A stretch of 64,000 bases of DNA from Naasia lichenicola (GCF_004801885.1 NZ_SSSM01000002.1:124001-188000), one strand, 5' to 3'. Shown: positions 7,305 to 16,707, counted from the first letter of the stretch. Notes: generated from the letters alone by a model not told the origin. Program-made: numbers and translations.

Positions 7305-8771
7305 CTATTCGGCGCCCGATCTCGTCGACGCCATCTCGAGCTCCGGCTCGAGTGACATCGGGCCGAAGACCTTTCCCGGGTTGAGGATCCCCTGCGGGTC
7401 GAAGACCGCCTTGATGCCCCGCTGCAGCTCCATCCCGTCCAGCCCCAGCTCGTCGATGAGCCAGCGCCTCTTGAGCAGTCCGACGCCGTGCTCACCGGTC
7501 AGGGTCCCGCCCAGCTCCATGGCAGCGCGGAACAGCCGGTCGGCGACCTGCCAGATCTGCTCGGGCACCTCGCCGTCCCGACTCCGGGGCATGTCCGGCG
7601 GGATAATCACATTGGGATGCAGGTTGCCGTCGCCCGCGTGCGCGATCGTCGGGATCGCGATGCCCGACTCCGCCGAGATCCGCTCGATCGCGGCGAACAT
7701 GGCGGGCAGCTGCGAGCGCGGCACGGCGACATCCTCGATGAGCACCTGCCCGGCGAGCTCGAAGGCGGGGTGCGCCATCCGACGCACCCGCAGGAGCCGC
7801 TCGCCCTCCTCGGGGTCCGTGGTCAGCTCGGCATCTCCGCCCGCCGCCTGGATGATGGCGAGCGCCTCCCGCGCCTCCGCTTCGGACGCTGATCCGTCCG
7901 TCTGCACCAGCAAATACGCCGACCCGCGCTGGGACAGCGGCTGGTGCCCGGGCTCTCCCGCGAGAAGACGATCGAGCAGAGCGAGCGAGGCCGCGTCGAG
8001 CAGCTCGAGCGCAGCCGGCCGCAGACCGGCTGCGGTGATGGCCGCCGACGCCGCGGCCGCCCCGACGACGTCGGAGAAGTAGGCGCCGATCGTGGCCACG
8101 ACCCCCGTGGGCAGCGGCCGCAGCTTCAGGGTCGCGCCGACGATGATGCCGAGCGTTCCCTCCGACCCGATCATCAGCGCGGTGAGGTCGTATCCGGTCA
8201 CGCCCTTCACCGAGCGGTGTCCGACCTCGACCAGCCGGCCATCCGCGAGGACCACCGAGAGCCCGAGGACCGCCTCGCGGGTGACGCCGTACTTGGCGCA
8301 GAGGATGCCGCCCGCGTTCGTCGAGATGTTTCCGCCGACCGATGAGATCGCCTTGCTGGCGGGGTCAGGAGCCCACCAGAGTCCGCTCTCGGCCAGCAGC
8401 TCGTTCAGCTCGGCGTTGAGTATCCCCGGCTCCACGACGGCGAGCTCGTCGGCGACGTTGACCTCGAGCACCCTCCGCATCCCGCGCACCGAGAGCACGA
8501 TCTCGCCCGTCGATCCGATCGCGCCACCGGCGAGGCCTGTCCCCGCCCCGCGTGGCACCACGGGGATGCCGAACTCACTTGCGATCCGCATCGTCGTCTG
8601 CACCTCGTCGATCGTCGTCGCTTCGACGACAGCCATCGGACGTCCCGGGGCGAGCCAGCCGCTCTTGTCGAGACGAGCCGCCTCTCGCGCCTCGTCGTCG
8701 GTGCGGACAGCGTCGCCGAGCTCGTCGAGAAGCCGGGAGACCAGCTCGCGTTCGGTGGGTGCAGGCGCCAT
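7305..8771 (-). CDS. FAD-linked oxidase, GlcD/D-lactate dehydrogenase type
   Basis: A 488-residue flavoprotein of the glycolate oxidase GlcD / D-lactate dehydrogenase group that oxidises 2-hydroxy acids. The N-terminal FAD_binding_4 domain (about 40-180) has PRGAGTGLAGGA and SVGGNISTNAGG; the C-terminal FAD-oxidase domain has HAGDGNLHP and GEHGVG, which bind flavin and substrate. Glycolate and D-lactate activities cannot be separated by eye, and no glcE/glcF partners are adjacent, which favours a stand-alone D-lactate-type enzyme. ATG 8771 follows TAGAGT (8778-8783) with a 6-base gap, a leaderless start. It is divergent from the DUF6328 gene. Confidence 0.87.
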   Translation of the reverse strand: MAPAPTERELVSRLLDELGDAVRTDDEAREAARLDKSGWLAPGRPMAVVEATTIDEVQTTMRIASEFGIPVVPRGAGTGLAGGAIGSTGEIVLSVRGMRRVLEVNVADELAVVEPGILNAELNELLAESGLWWAPDPASKAISSVGGNISTNAGGILCAKYGVTREAVLGLSVVLADGRLVEVGHRSVKGVTGYDLTALMIGSEGTLGIIVGATLKLRPLPTGVVATIGAYFSDVVGAAAASAAITAAGLRPAALELLDAASLALLDRLLAGEPGHQPLSQRGSAYLLVQTDGSASEAEAREALAIIQAAGGDAELTTDPEEGERLLRVRRMAHPAFELAGQVLIEDVAVPRSQLPAMFAAIERISAESGIAIPTIAHAGDGNLHPNVIIPPDMPRSRDGEVPEQIWQVADRLFRAAMELGGTLTGEHGVGLLKRRWLIDELGLDGMELQRGIKAVFDPQGILNPGKVFGPMSLEPELEMASTRSGAE

Positions 8772-8825
8772 GTGCACACTCTAGATCTCGCGTTTCCGAG
8801 GGGCATCCGTCGCTACCATTCCCCT

Positions 8826-9362
8826 ATGGCCGACGACGCTCCGCGCCCCAGCTCAGCACCCCACCCCGCCGATGTCGACGCCGATCCCGGCGACGGTCGG
8901 GACGAGACCAAGGCCGAGCGGATGGACCGCAACTGGAACGAGATCCTCCAGGAGCTCCGAGTCACGCAGACCGGCACCCAGATCCTCACCGGCTTCCTGC
9001 TGACCCTGCCGTTCCAGCAGCGCTTCGAGGACCTCGACCGGTTCGAGCTCGACGTCTACCTCGTGCTGGTGGGCCTCGCCGTGCTGTCCACCGCCCTCGG
9101 GCTTGCGCCGGTCAGCCTGCACCGGGCGCTGTTCCGGAAGAAGGCCAAAGAGGAGATCGTGACCATCGCGGATCGGCTGCTGCGCGGCGCCCTCGTCTGC
9201 ATCGGCCTGCTCACCACGGGAGTGGCGCTGCTCATCTTCGACGTGGTCGCCAATCGCACGGCCGGCTTCATCGCGGCGGGGGCGACCCTGGTGCTCCTGG
9301 CGCTGGTCTGGCTGGCGCTGCCGATCACCAACCGACCCAACCGCGGCAGCGATCCACGCTGA
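8826..9362 (+). CDS. DUF6328-type membrane protein
   Basis: A 178-residue protein with a charged, Pro/Asp-rich N-terminus (about 35 residues), then NEILQELRVTQTGTQILTGF leading into four hydrophobic segments. This ELRV.QTG..IL.GFLL start is characteristic of DUF6328 proteins of actinobacteria, which have no known function. ATG 8826 is six bases after TACCAT (8814-8819), so it is probably leaderless. It converges on ku across a palindrome-rich spacer. Confidence 0.75.
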   Translation: MADDAPRPSSAPHPADVDADPGDGRDETKAERMDRNWNEILQELRVTQTGTQILTGFLLTLPFQQRFEDLDRFELDVYLVLVGLAVLSTALGLAPVSLHRALFRKKAKEEIVTIADRLLRGALVCIGLLTTGVALLIFDVVANRTAGFIAAGATLVLLALVWLALPITNRPNRGSDPR

Positions 9363-9379
9363 ATCGCTGCCGTCGTTCC

Positions 9380-9464
9380 TTCCTGAATTCAGGAGAAGGT
9401 GGTTGATTCAGGAACAGAAGTCTCTACGGGGCCTGAATTCTTCGCCATCTCCTGAATTCAGGAA
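9380..9464. repeat. inverted repeat with CCTGAATTCAGG cores
   Basis: A 17-base arm TTCCTGAATTCAGGAGA (9380-9396) has its perfect complement at 9448-9464, and each arm is itself largely palindromic. Further partial copies of TTCAGG lie at about 9405, 9431, 9475 and 9550. The element sits between convergent DUF6328 and ku genes, 18 bases after the former. Confidence 0.85.
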
Positions 9465-9552
9465 CCGCATCGTGCATTCAGGCTCTGCCCGCCATTGTTT
9501 CCGTGACGTTCCATTCTCGAATGCCATTCCCCCCGATCAGACGGAGAGGAAT

Positions 9553-10470
9553 TCAGGCGCGCTTCTTGGCCGGGGACTTGCGCTTGGGCTTCTCGTCAGC
9601 CTCATCGTCAGCCTCGTCGTCACCGGCGTCGTGATGGTCGTCCTTCTTGGACGCGCCCTTCGATCCTTTGCCCGACTTGGCCCGGTTTGCTTCAACGCTG
9701 CGGCGCAGGGCCTCCATGAGGTCGAGCACCTCTCCCCCGTCGTCGTCCGCGGAGTCGTCCGACGCTCCGAAGGTGGACTCCGTGTCGATGGAGTCGCCCT
9801 GCTCGAGCTTGGCGTCGATGAGCTGCTTGAGCTGCACCTGGTAGTCGTCGGTGTAGTCCTCGGGGGTGAAGTCGCTCTCGAAGCTCTTGACCAGCGACGC
9901 GGACATCTTGAGCTCCTTCTCGGAGATGTTCACGTGCTCATCGAGGGCCTTGAACTTCGCGTCGCGCACCTCGTCGCCCCACAGCAGGGTCTGCAGGACG
10001 AGGACGTCGTCCCGCACCCGGAGGGCGGCGAGCCGGGTCTTCTGACGGAGCGCGAACTTGACGATGGCGGTGCGATCCGTCTCCTCGAGAGTGCGCCGCA
10101 GCAGCACGTAGGCCTTCGAGGACTTGGAATCGGGCTCGAGGTAGTACGCCTTCTCGAACATGATCGGATCGACCTGATCGGTCGGCACGAACTCGACCAC
10201 GTCGATCTCGCGGCTCTGCTCGACCGGCAGGGACTTGAGATCCTCGGCGGTGATCACCACCGTGCGGTCCCCGTCGTCGTACGCCTTGTCGATGTGCTCG
10301 TAGTCCACGATCTCGCCATCGATCTCGCAGCGGCGCTGATAGCGGATGCGCCCGCCGTCCTTGTCGTGCACCTGGTGCATCGCCACGTCGTGGTCCTCGG
10401 TGGCGCTGTAGAGCTTCACCGGCACGTTGACCAGGCCGAAGGTGATCGCGCCCTTCCAGATAGACCTCAT
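9553..10470 (-). CDS. ku: Ku, bacterial non-homologous end-joining DNA-end-binding protein
   Basis: A 305-residue prokaryotic Ku that forms a homodimeric ring on broken DNA ends and recruits LigD. It opens with MRSIWKGAITFGLVNVPVKL, the near-invariant start of the family, followed by the beta-barrel core to about residue 250. The C-terminal 50 residues are an Asp/Lys-rich tail ending in KSPAKKRA, a lysine-rich extension known to aid DNA threading in actinobacterial Ku. AATACT lies six bases upstream of the ATG. It is divergent from ligD, the standard arrangement, with 92 bases between starts. Confidence 0.97.
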   Translation of the reverse strand: MRSIWKGAITFGLVNVPVKLYSATEDHDVAMHQVHDKDGGRIRYQRRCEIDGEIVDYEHIDKAYDDGDRTVVITAEDLKSLPVEQSREIDVVEFVPTDQVDPIMFEKAYYLEPDSKSSKAYVLLRRTLEETDRTAIVKFALRQKTRLAALRVRDDVLVLQTLLWGDEVRDAKFKALDEHVNISEKELKMSASLVKSFESDFTPEDYTDDYQVQLKQLIDAKLEQGDSIDTESTFGASDDSADDDGGEVLDLMEALRRSVEANRAKSGKGSKGASKKDDHHDAGDDEADDEADEKPKRKSPAKKRA

Positions 10471-10562
10471 CCGCCCAGTATTCCCCTGATCGGAGCCGGA
10501 AAGGTAGTTTGAGGAGGAGACCTTCAGCGTGAGGGTCCGAGCCGCGTCGACCGGAGGCAGGG

Positions 10563-13151
10563 ATGGCCAAGCAGTCCGGATCCGGTGAGCTGGTGAGCGT
10601 GGACGGCCACCGGCTGAAGCTGACCAATCTCGACAAGGTGCTCTACCCCGAGACGGGCACGACGAAGGCCGACGTCCTCGACTACTACGCCCGCATCGCG
10701 GATGTCCTCATCCCCCATGCCCGCGACCGCGCCCTCACCCGCAAGCGCTGGGTGCACGGCGTTGGCACGGCGGACGAGCCGGGCCAGGTCTTCTTCCAGA
10801 AGAACCTCGAAGACGGCGCGCCCTCCTGGGTGAAGCGGCGCGAGATCGAGCACAGCTCCGGCGTCAACACCTACCCCCTGCTCAACGACCGGGCCACCCT
10901 CACCTGGCTGGCCCAGCTCACCGCGCTCGAGCTGCACGTGCCGCAGTGGCGCTTCGGCCGCAACGGCGCCCGGCACGACCCCGACCGGATCGTGCTCGAC
11001 CTCGACCCGGGCGAGGGCGTCGGCCTGGCCGAGTGCGCCGAGGTTGCTCGGCACGTCAAGGACATCCTCGAGGGCGTCGGGCTCGACCCGATGCCGGTCA
11101 CCAGCGGCAGCAAGGGCATTCACCTCTACGCCCATCTCGACGGCACGAGGTCGAGCGACGAGATCTCCGCCTTCGCCCATGAGCTCGCCCGCGCCCTCGA
11201 GGCCGACCTTCCCGACCTCGTGGTCAGCGACATGAAGAAGACGCTGCGCACCGGCAAGGTGCTCGTGGACTGGTCGCAGAACAACGGGAACAAGACCACG
11301 ATCGCGCCGTACTCGCTGCGCGGCCGGCTTCATCCGATGGTCGCGGCCCCCCGGACCTGGGACGAGCTCGACTCGGCGGATCTGCGCCAGCTCGACTACG
11401 AGGAGGTGCTCGCCCGGGTGGAGGAGCGGGGCGACCTGCTCGCCGCCCTCGACGACGGCTCCGCAGAGGGTGGCCATCCCGAGGATCTCAGGCCTCCGCT
11501 CGAGCCCACCCCCGAACGGACGGCGTCCTTCCAGGCGACTCCCGAGGCCCGCGATCGGCTGGCCACCTACCGCAGCATGCGCGATGCCGCCAAGACCCCG
11601 GAGCCGGTGCCCGCCGAGCCCTCGATCCCCTCGGACGGCCGCAGCTTCGTCATCCAGGAGCACCACGCCCGTCGCCTGCACTGGGACTTCCGACTCGAGA
11701 ACGACGGCGTGCTCGTGTCGTGGGCGCTGCCGAAGGGCGTGCCGACGAGCGGCAAGGAGAACCACCTCGCCGTGCACACCGAGGACCACCCGCTCGAGTA
11801 CGGCACCTTCGAGGGCAGCATCCCGGCCGGCGAGTACGGCGGCGGCGAGGTCACGATCTGGGACGCCGGCACGTACGAGCTCGAGAAGTGGCGCGACGAC
11901 GAGGTCATCGCTGTCCTGCACGGCCGCCCGGACGGTCCCCTAGGCGGTCCGGTCAAGGTCGCGCTCATCCGCACCGCGCGAGGCGGGGACGAGAAGAACT
12001 GGCTCATCCACCGGATGGCGCTCGACGCCGCATCCGCTGAAGGCGAGTCGACCGAGTCGCCGGCCCCGAAGGCATCGGCCCCCGCCAGGACGGCGTCCGG
12101 TCGCGACCAGGGCGTCGAGCACAGCCCCGGCGTCCGCACCGTGCTCTCCACGGGCCCCATGCTCGCGACGCTCGGCACCCCGCTGTCCATCACCGCGAGC
12201 GACGACTGGGCCTTCGAGATGAAGTGGGACGGCATCCGCGCACTCGTGGAGATCGACCCGGGCAGCGAGCCGGTCGTGCGGCTCACCAGTCGCAACGGCA
12301 ACGACCTCACGAAGGCCTACCCCGAGCTCGCAGCGGTCGCTGAGGCGATCGGCGACCACCAGGCGGTGCTCGACGCGGAGATCGTGGCGCTCGATCGGAA
12401 GGGGCGACCCGACTTCGGTCGCCTGCAGCAGCGGATGAACCTGACGAAGTCGGCCGACATCGATCGGGCCGCCGCGCAGGTGCCGGTCGTGCTCATGGTC
12501 TTCGACCTCCTCGAGCTCGACGGCCACTCCCTGCTGCGTGCCCCCTACGTCGAGCGCCGCGAGCGCCTCGTGGCCGACGTCGCCTCGACGGGTCTCGTGC
12601 AGGTGCCGCCCGCTTTCGACGCGGGTCACGACGAGGGTCCGGAGCGCGGGATCGAGGACGCGATGGCGGCGAGCCGCGAACTCGGCCTCGAGGGCGTCGT
12701 GGCGAAGAAGCTCGCCTCGACCTACACGGCGGGTCGCCGATCGGCAGCCTGGGTCAAGCTCAAGCACACCCGCACGCAGGAAGTGGTCATCGGAGGCTGG
12801 CGCCCCGGCAAGGGCCGACGGGCCGATGGGATCGGATCCCTGCTCCTCGGAATCCCCGGCGAGCACGGACTGGTGTACGTCGGTCGGGTCGGCACGGGCT
12901 TCGGTGACCGCGATCTCGACGAGATCGGCACGAAGATGGACAGCATGAGCCGGAAGACCAGTCCATTCGCGGACGTCCCCCGCCCCGACGCGGCCGACGC
13001 GCACTGGGTGACCCCGCAGCTGGTGGGCGAGGTGGAGTTCGCGGAGTGGACTTCGACCGGGCGCCTGCGCCAGCCCAGCTGGCGCGGCTGGAGGCCCGAC
13101 AAGTCGGCCGATGACGTGGTGCGCGAAGGCGCCGTCGGAGAGGGGTCGTGA
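10563..13151 (+). CDS. ligD: ATP-dependent DNA ligase LigD (polymerase-phosphoesterase-ligase)
   Basis: An 862-residue three-domain end-joining enzyme. Order: primase-polymerase domain (about 10-300) with the catalytic D146 and D148 in VLDLDPGEG; 3'-phosphoesterase domain (about 358-485) with RSFVIQEHHARRLHWDFR; ATP-dependent ligase domain (about 535-850) with adenylated K554 in EMKWDGIR. This polymerase-first order is that of mycobacterial-type LigD rather than the Pseudomonas order. The start at 10563 has GGAGG seven bases upstream. It partners with the divergent ku gene; the BrkB gene overlaps its stop by GTGA. Confidence 0.97.
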   Translation: MAKQSGSGELVSVDGHRLKLTNLDKVLYPETGTTKADVLDYYARIADVLIPHARDRALTRKRWVHGVGTADEPGQVFFQKNLEDGAPSWVKRREIEHSSGVNTYPLLNDRATLTWLAQLTALELHVPQWRFGRNGARHDPDRIVLDLDPGEGVGLAECAEVARHVKDILEGVGLDPMPVTSGSKGIHLYAHLDGTRSSDEISAFAHELARALEADLPDLVVSDMKKTLRTGKVLVDWSQNNGNKTTIAPYSLRGRLHPMVAAPRTWDELDSADLRQLDYEEVLARVEERGDLLAALDDGSAEGGHPEDLRPPLEPTPERTASFQATPEARDRLATYRSMRDAAKTPEPVPAEPSIPSDGRSFVIQEHHARRLHWDFRLENDGVLVSWALPKGVPTSGKENHLAVHTEDHPLEYGTFEGSIPAGEYGGGEVTIWDAGTYELEKWRDDEVIAVLHGRPDGPLGGPVKVALIRTARGGDEKNWLIHRMALDAASAEGESTESPAPKASAPARTASGRDQGVEHSPGVRTVLSTGPMLATLGTPLSITASDDWAFEMKWDGIRALVEIDPGSEPVVRLTSRNGNDLTKAYPELAAVAEAIGDHQAVLDAEIVALDRKGRPDFGRLQQRMNLTKSADIDRAAAQVPVVLMVFDLLELDGHSLLRAPYVERRERLVADVASTGLVQVPPAFDAGHDEGPERGIEDAMAASRELGLEGVVAKKLASTYTAGRRSAAWVKLKHTRTQEVVIGGWRPGKGRRADGIGSLLLGIPGEHGLVYVGRVGTGFGDRDLDEIGTKMDSMSRKTSPFADVPRPDAADAHWVTPQLVGEVEFAEWTSTGRLRQPSWRGWRPDKSADDVVREGAVGEGS

Positions 13152-14347
13152 CCGCGCGACGCGCGGCGACCTCCGGTCAGGATCATGCGTCGGTCCGCAC
13201 GCTCGGTCGACGGGAGATCGCCTACGCGTTCCGCCGCGCGGGCCACGGATTCATCCGCACCCGCGGCCTCGACTCCGCGGCGGCGCTCACCTTCTTCTCC
13301 GCGCTGACCCTGTTCCCCGCATCGCTCGCGACCCTGTCCGGACTCGCCATCATCGGCGGCAACGACGACTCGGCGATCGACTTCGTGCTCAGCGTGGTGA
13401 ACGAGGTCGCCGACGACTCGACGGTCGAGACCGTCCGCGGCCCGCTCGACCAGCTCACCAACATCCCGAATCCCTGGCTCGCCTTCGCCGCAGGGCTCGT
13501 GGTGCTGCTGTGGGTCGGATCGGCCTACGCGACGGCCTTCGGCCGGGCGCTGAACAGCCTCTACGGGGTTCAGGAGGGCCGCAGGATCTGGAAGTTCCGC
13601 AGCCTCATGCTGATCGTGGCCGCCGGTCTGGCGATCGGGATGGGGCTCGCGACGCTGCTCCTGCTCGGCACACCCAACGTCGCCGACGCCGCCGCGGAAC
13701 TGCTGGGCTTCGGCGAGCCGTGGGTGACCGTCTGGAACGTCGTCCGCTGGCCTCTGCTCGTCGGGCTGGCATCGACCCTGATCGCCGCGCTGTACTACTG
13801 GACGCCGACCGTGGAGCGCCAGTCCGCCCCGTACTTCTCCTACGGCGCCGTGCTCGCGCTGATCGGCTGGACCGGCGCCACCACGCTGTTCTGGGTGTAC
13901 GTCACCCACGTCGCTCACTACGACGAGCTGTACGGCTACCTCGGCGGCGCCCTCGTGATCCTGCTCTGGCTGTACATCAGCAATCTCGTGCTGATCTTCG
14001 GCGCGGGTCTCGACGCCGAGCTGGTGCGGGTGCGGCAGCTGCGGGGAGGGATCGAGTCGGAGGTGGCGATCCGGGTCCCCATGCGGGACACCTCGCGCAA
14101 CCTGGTCATCGCCCGTTCACTCGCACGCGACGAGGCCGAGGGCCGCGCCATCCGCCTCGAGGCGGATGCAGAGCGCGAGCAGCGTGCCAAGCACCTGGTG
14201 GCGCCCCTCGAGCCGGCCCCGGAGCCGGCACTCTCACCGAGCCGGGATGCGGGCCAGGATGAGCCGTCCGAGGCCTCCGCGCGACCGGCTTCGGCGTCGG
14301 CCTCGGCCGACGCCCCTCCCAGTCCGGTGACCAGTCCGCTGGCCTAG
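13148..14347 (+). CDS. YihY/BrkB-family membrane protein
   Basis: A 399-residue protein with six predicted membrane helices between residues 45 and 295 and the family pattern LDSAAALTFFSALTLFPA, WVGSAYATAFGRALN and YGYLGGALVILLWLYISN. YihY/BrkB proteins were once thought to be ribonuclease BN; their function is not settled. The last about 90 residues are a charged, Ala/Pro-rich cytosolic tail. Its GTG overlaps the ligD stop by four bases, so it is translationally coupled to the repair gene, but a repair role is only inferred from position. Its TAG stop lies inside the -10 hexamer of the next small gene. Confidence 0.85.
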   Translation: MTARRAATSGQDHASVRTLGRREIAYAFRRAGHGFIRTRGLDSAAALTFFSALTLFPASLATLSGLAIIGGNDDSAIDFVLSVVNEVADDSTVETVRGPLDQLTNIPNPWLAFAAGLVVLLWVGSAYATAFGRALNSLYGVQEGRRIWKFRSLMLIVAAGLAIGMGLATLLLLGTPNVADAAAELLGFGEPWVTVWNVVRWPLLVGLASTLIAALYYWTPTVERQSAPYFSYGAVLALIGWTGATTLFWVYVTHVAHYDELYGYLGGALVILLWLYISNLVLIFGAGLDAELVRVRQLRGGIESEVAIRVPMRDTSRNLVIARSLARDEAEGRAIRLEADAEREQRAKHLVAPLEPAPEPALSPSRDAGQDEPSEASARPASASASADAPPSPVTSPLA

Positions 14348-14356
14348 TCTGGGGAC

Positions 14357-14512
14357 ATGACCAAGAGGCCAGCCGACACCTCCTCCGGGGATACGACAGC
14401 CGACGCGGTGGAGACCGATTTCTCCATCCCGGCCGACGCAGACCTGCGCCCCTCCCCCGCCAGCGATTCCGACGAGGACGCCGCTCGGAATGGATCGGAG
14501 GACTCGGAATGA
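14357..14512 (+). CDS. small acidic hypothetical protein, 51 residues
   Basis: A short ORF between BrkB and the YtxH-like gene. ATG 14357 follows TAGTCT (14345-14350, whose TAG is the brkB stop) with a 6-base gap, and its TGA overlaps the next ATG as ATGA. The product is Asp/Ser/Ala-rich, hydrophilic and probably disordered, with no recognisable domain. Promoter spacing, a good GGGG upstream and the overlap support it as a real gene. Confidence 0.6.
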   Translation: MTKRPADTSSGDTTADAVETDFSIPADADLRPSPASDSDEDAARNGSEDSE

Positions 14513-15069
14513 GTCTCCGGACCAGGATCATCTTCGGATTCGGCCTCGGCCTGGGCTACGTCCTGGGTACCCGCGCCGGTCGCGACCGCTATCTGCAGCT
14601 CAAGGAGAAGGCGGACGAGCTCTGGCACGATCCCCGCGCCGTCAAGGCTCGTGAGGACGCCGCCCGCTACGCGCGCGAGCAGGCGCCGGTCCTCCGGGAT
14701 GCGGCCATCGACGCGGCAGAGAAGACCCGTGACGCGGTGAAGGGCACCGCCGTCAAGACGGCCGAAGCCGCCGAGAGCTTCGGCAAGCGGACCGCTGACG
14801 TCGCCACCAAGACCGCGACCAAGACGGTCGATGCGACCCGCGAGGCCTACGAGAAGTCGGCGGATGCGGCCAAGCACTCCGCCGAGCGCACGGCGGATGC
14901 GGCCAAGGGCGTCGCCCACCGGGTGACCGACACCGTCGAGGACGTGCAGAAGCAGATCGACGGGGCGACAGACGACCTCAAGGAGCGGCGCGATAGGGCC
15001 CTCCGCACGGCCGCAGAGTCCCGCGACGACGCGCTCGCCGCATTCGACGACGACGAAGACGAGGACTGA
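14509..15069 (+). CDS. YtxH-like protein with long coiled-coil/apolipoprotein-like repeats
   Basis: A 186-residue protein with a short N-terminal hydrophobic stretch (IIFGFGLGLGYVLGTRAG, about 7-24) followed by GRDRYLQLKEKADELW, then about 120 residues of charged 11-residue-like helical repeats (TADVATKTATKTVDATREA, SADAAKHSAERTADAAKG) and a DDDEDED tail. This resembles YtxH/general stress proteins with LEA-like repeats. I infer a membrane-anchored stress or envelope role; no enzymatic motif is present. It starts inside the stop of the 51-residue gene. Confidence 0.7.
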   Translation: MSLRTRIIFGFGLGLGYVLGTRAGRDRYLQLKEKADELWHDPRAVKAREDAARYAREQAPVLRDAAIDAAEKTRDAVKGTAVKTAEAAESFGKRTADVATKTATKTVDATREAYEKSADAAKHSAERTADAAKGVAHRVTDTVEDVQKQIDGATDDLKERRDRALRTAAESRDDALAAFDDDEDED

Positions 15070-15073
15070 CCGA

Positions 15074-15162
15074 GGGCCTCGATACGGGCGCAGAGCGCCC
15101 TACTCGACCACCGGGCATCCCATCGATGGTCGAGTAGCGCCGCCAGGCGCGTATCGAGGCCC
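15074..15162. repeat. nested palindrome family C, copy 1
   Basis: Outer arms GGGCCTCGATACG (15074-15086) with exact complement at 15150-15162, inner arms TACTCGACCA (15101-15110) with exact complement at 15127-15136. The half GGTCGAGTAG...TATCGAGGCCC recurs twice at 45.7 kb. It fills the 114-base space between two convergent stop codons. Confidence 0.9.
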
Positions 15163-15183
15163 TTCGGCCAGCGAGCCCGTGCG

Positions 15184-16707
15184 TCAGCGGGTCGCGGGCG
15201 GAGGCATCATCGGCTGGACCGGCGGGAGCACCGGGATCGGCGCGGTCTCCGTCGGCTGTCCCGAGATGCGCTCCAGGGCGAGCAGGTTGGTGACCTCCTC
15301 GCGGGTGAGCAGGCCCGACTCCACGACGAGGTCCGCGACGTCGCGCTGACCGGCGAGCGCCTGCTTGGCGAGCGTGGCGGCCGCCGCGTAGCCGATGTAG
15401 GGCGTCAGAGCCGTGATCACGCCCACCGATGAGCCCACCATCTGGGCGAGGCGACCCTCATTGGCCGTGATGCCCTCGATGCAGTTCACGCGCAGGGTGC
15501 GGCAGGCGCCGCCCACCCAGGCGAGGCTCTGCAGCAGCGAGTGGGCGATGATCGGCTCGAAGGCGTTGAGCTGGAGCTGCCCCGCCTCCGCCGCCATCGT
15601 GACCGTGACATCCGCCCCTGCCACCGAGAACGCGACCTGGTTGACGACCTCGGGGATGACGGGATTCACCTTGCCGGGCATGATCGACGACCCCGCCTGG
15701 CGGGGAGGCAGATTGATCTCGCCAAACCCGGCCTGCGGGCCCGAGGAGAGCAGGCGGAGGTCGTTGCAGATCTTCGACAGCTTGATCGCGGACCGCTTGA
15801 GCGCCCCGGACAGCGACATGAAGACGCCCGCGTCGGAGGTGGCCTCGACCAGGTCGGCCGCGGTCTCCGTGTCGTAGCCGGTGACGATCCGCAGATGCCG
15901 GTTGACCGCCTCGGCGTAGCGGGAATCGGCCGTGATGCCCGTGCCGATCGCCGTCGCGCCGAGGTTGTGCTCGAACAGCAGCGGGATGGTCTCCCGCAGG
16001 CGGGCGTGATCCTCGCCGAGGGTCACCGCGAAGCCGCGGAACTCCTGGCCGAGCGTCATCGGCACGGCGTCCTGCAGCTGGGTCCGCCCCACCTTGAGGA
16101 TGTGGGCGAACTCCTTGCCCTTGTGCGCGAAGGCGATCCGGAGCTCGTCGAGCTCCTGGAGGAGCTGGTCGAGGCCCATGCAGAGCGCGATCTTCAGCGC
16201 GGTCGGATAGACGTCGTTGGTGGACTGGCTGCGGTTCACGTCGTCGATCGGATGCAGGTGGGCGTAGTCGCCCTTGCGCCGCCCGGCGAGCTCGAGCGCC
16301 CGGTTGGCGATGACCTCGTTCGCATTCATGTTGGTGCTGGTGCCGGCGCCGCCCTGCACCACGCCGACGATGAAGTGCTCGTCGAGCAGCCCCCGCTTGA
16401 CCTCCTCGCAGGCCGCCTCGATGAGGGCGCCCTTGTCGGGCGCGAGCACCCCCAGCTCGACATTGGCGCGGGCGGCGGCCTGCTTGACGGCGCCGAACGC
16501 ATGCACGAAGTGCGGATAGACCGAGATGGGACGGCGGGAGATCGGGAAGTTCTCCAGCGCCCGCGCGGTGTGGATCCCCCAGTACGCGTCGGCGGGGATC
16601 TCCATCGAGCCGAGCGAGTCGGTCTCCGTCCGCGTTCCCCCCGGCGACGTGGGCTGTGCTGACTGATCGAGGGCAGGGGTCGTCTGGATGAGCGCTTCGT
16701 CGGACAC
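15184..16707 (-). CDS. aspA: aspartate ammonia-lyase (aspartase)
   Basis: A 507-residue member of the aspartase/fumarase superfamily that converts L-aspartate to fumarate and ammonia. The superfamily signature GSSIMPGKVN lies at about 339-348, with the mobile serine loop; other conserved blocks are GGAGTSTNMNANEV and HPIDDVNRSQSTND, the latter typical of aspartase rather than fumarase. The N-terminal about 30 residues and the Pro-rich C-terminus are extra. GTG 16707 is chosen over ATG 16734 because TATCGT lies seven bases upstream, matching leaderless starts nearby. It stands alone, convergent with the YtxH-like gene. Confidence 0.92.
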   Translation of the reverse strand: MSDEALIQTTPALDQSAQPTSPGGTRTETDSLGSMEIPADAYWGIHTARALENFPISRRPISVYPHFVHAFGAVKQAAARANVELGVLAPDKGALIEAACEEVKRGLLDEHFIVGVVQGGAGTSTNMNANEVIANRALELAGRRKGDYAHLHPIDDVNRSQSTNDVYPTALKIALCMGLDQLLQELDELRIAFAHKGKEFAHILKVGRTQLQDAVPMTLGQEFRGFAVTLGEDHARLRETIPLLFEHNLGATAIGTGITADSRYAEAVNRHLRIVTGYDTETAADLVEATSDAGVFMSLSGALKRSAIKLSKICNDLRLLSSGPQAGFGEINLPPRQAGSSIMPGKVNPVIPEVVNQVAFSVAGADVTVTMAAEAGQLQLNAFEPIIAHSLLQSLAWVGGACRTLRVNCIEGITANEGRLAQMVGSSVGVITALTPYIGYAAAATLAKQALAGQRDVADLVVESGLLTREEVTNLLALERISGQPTETAPIPVLPPVQPMMPPPATR

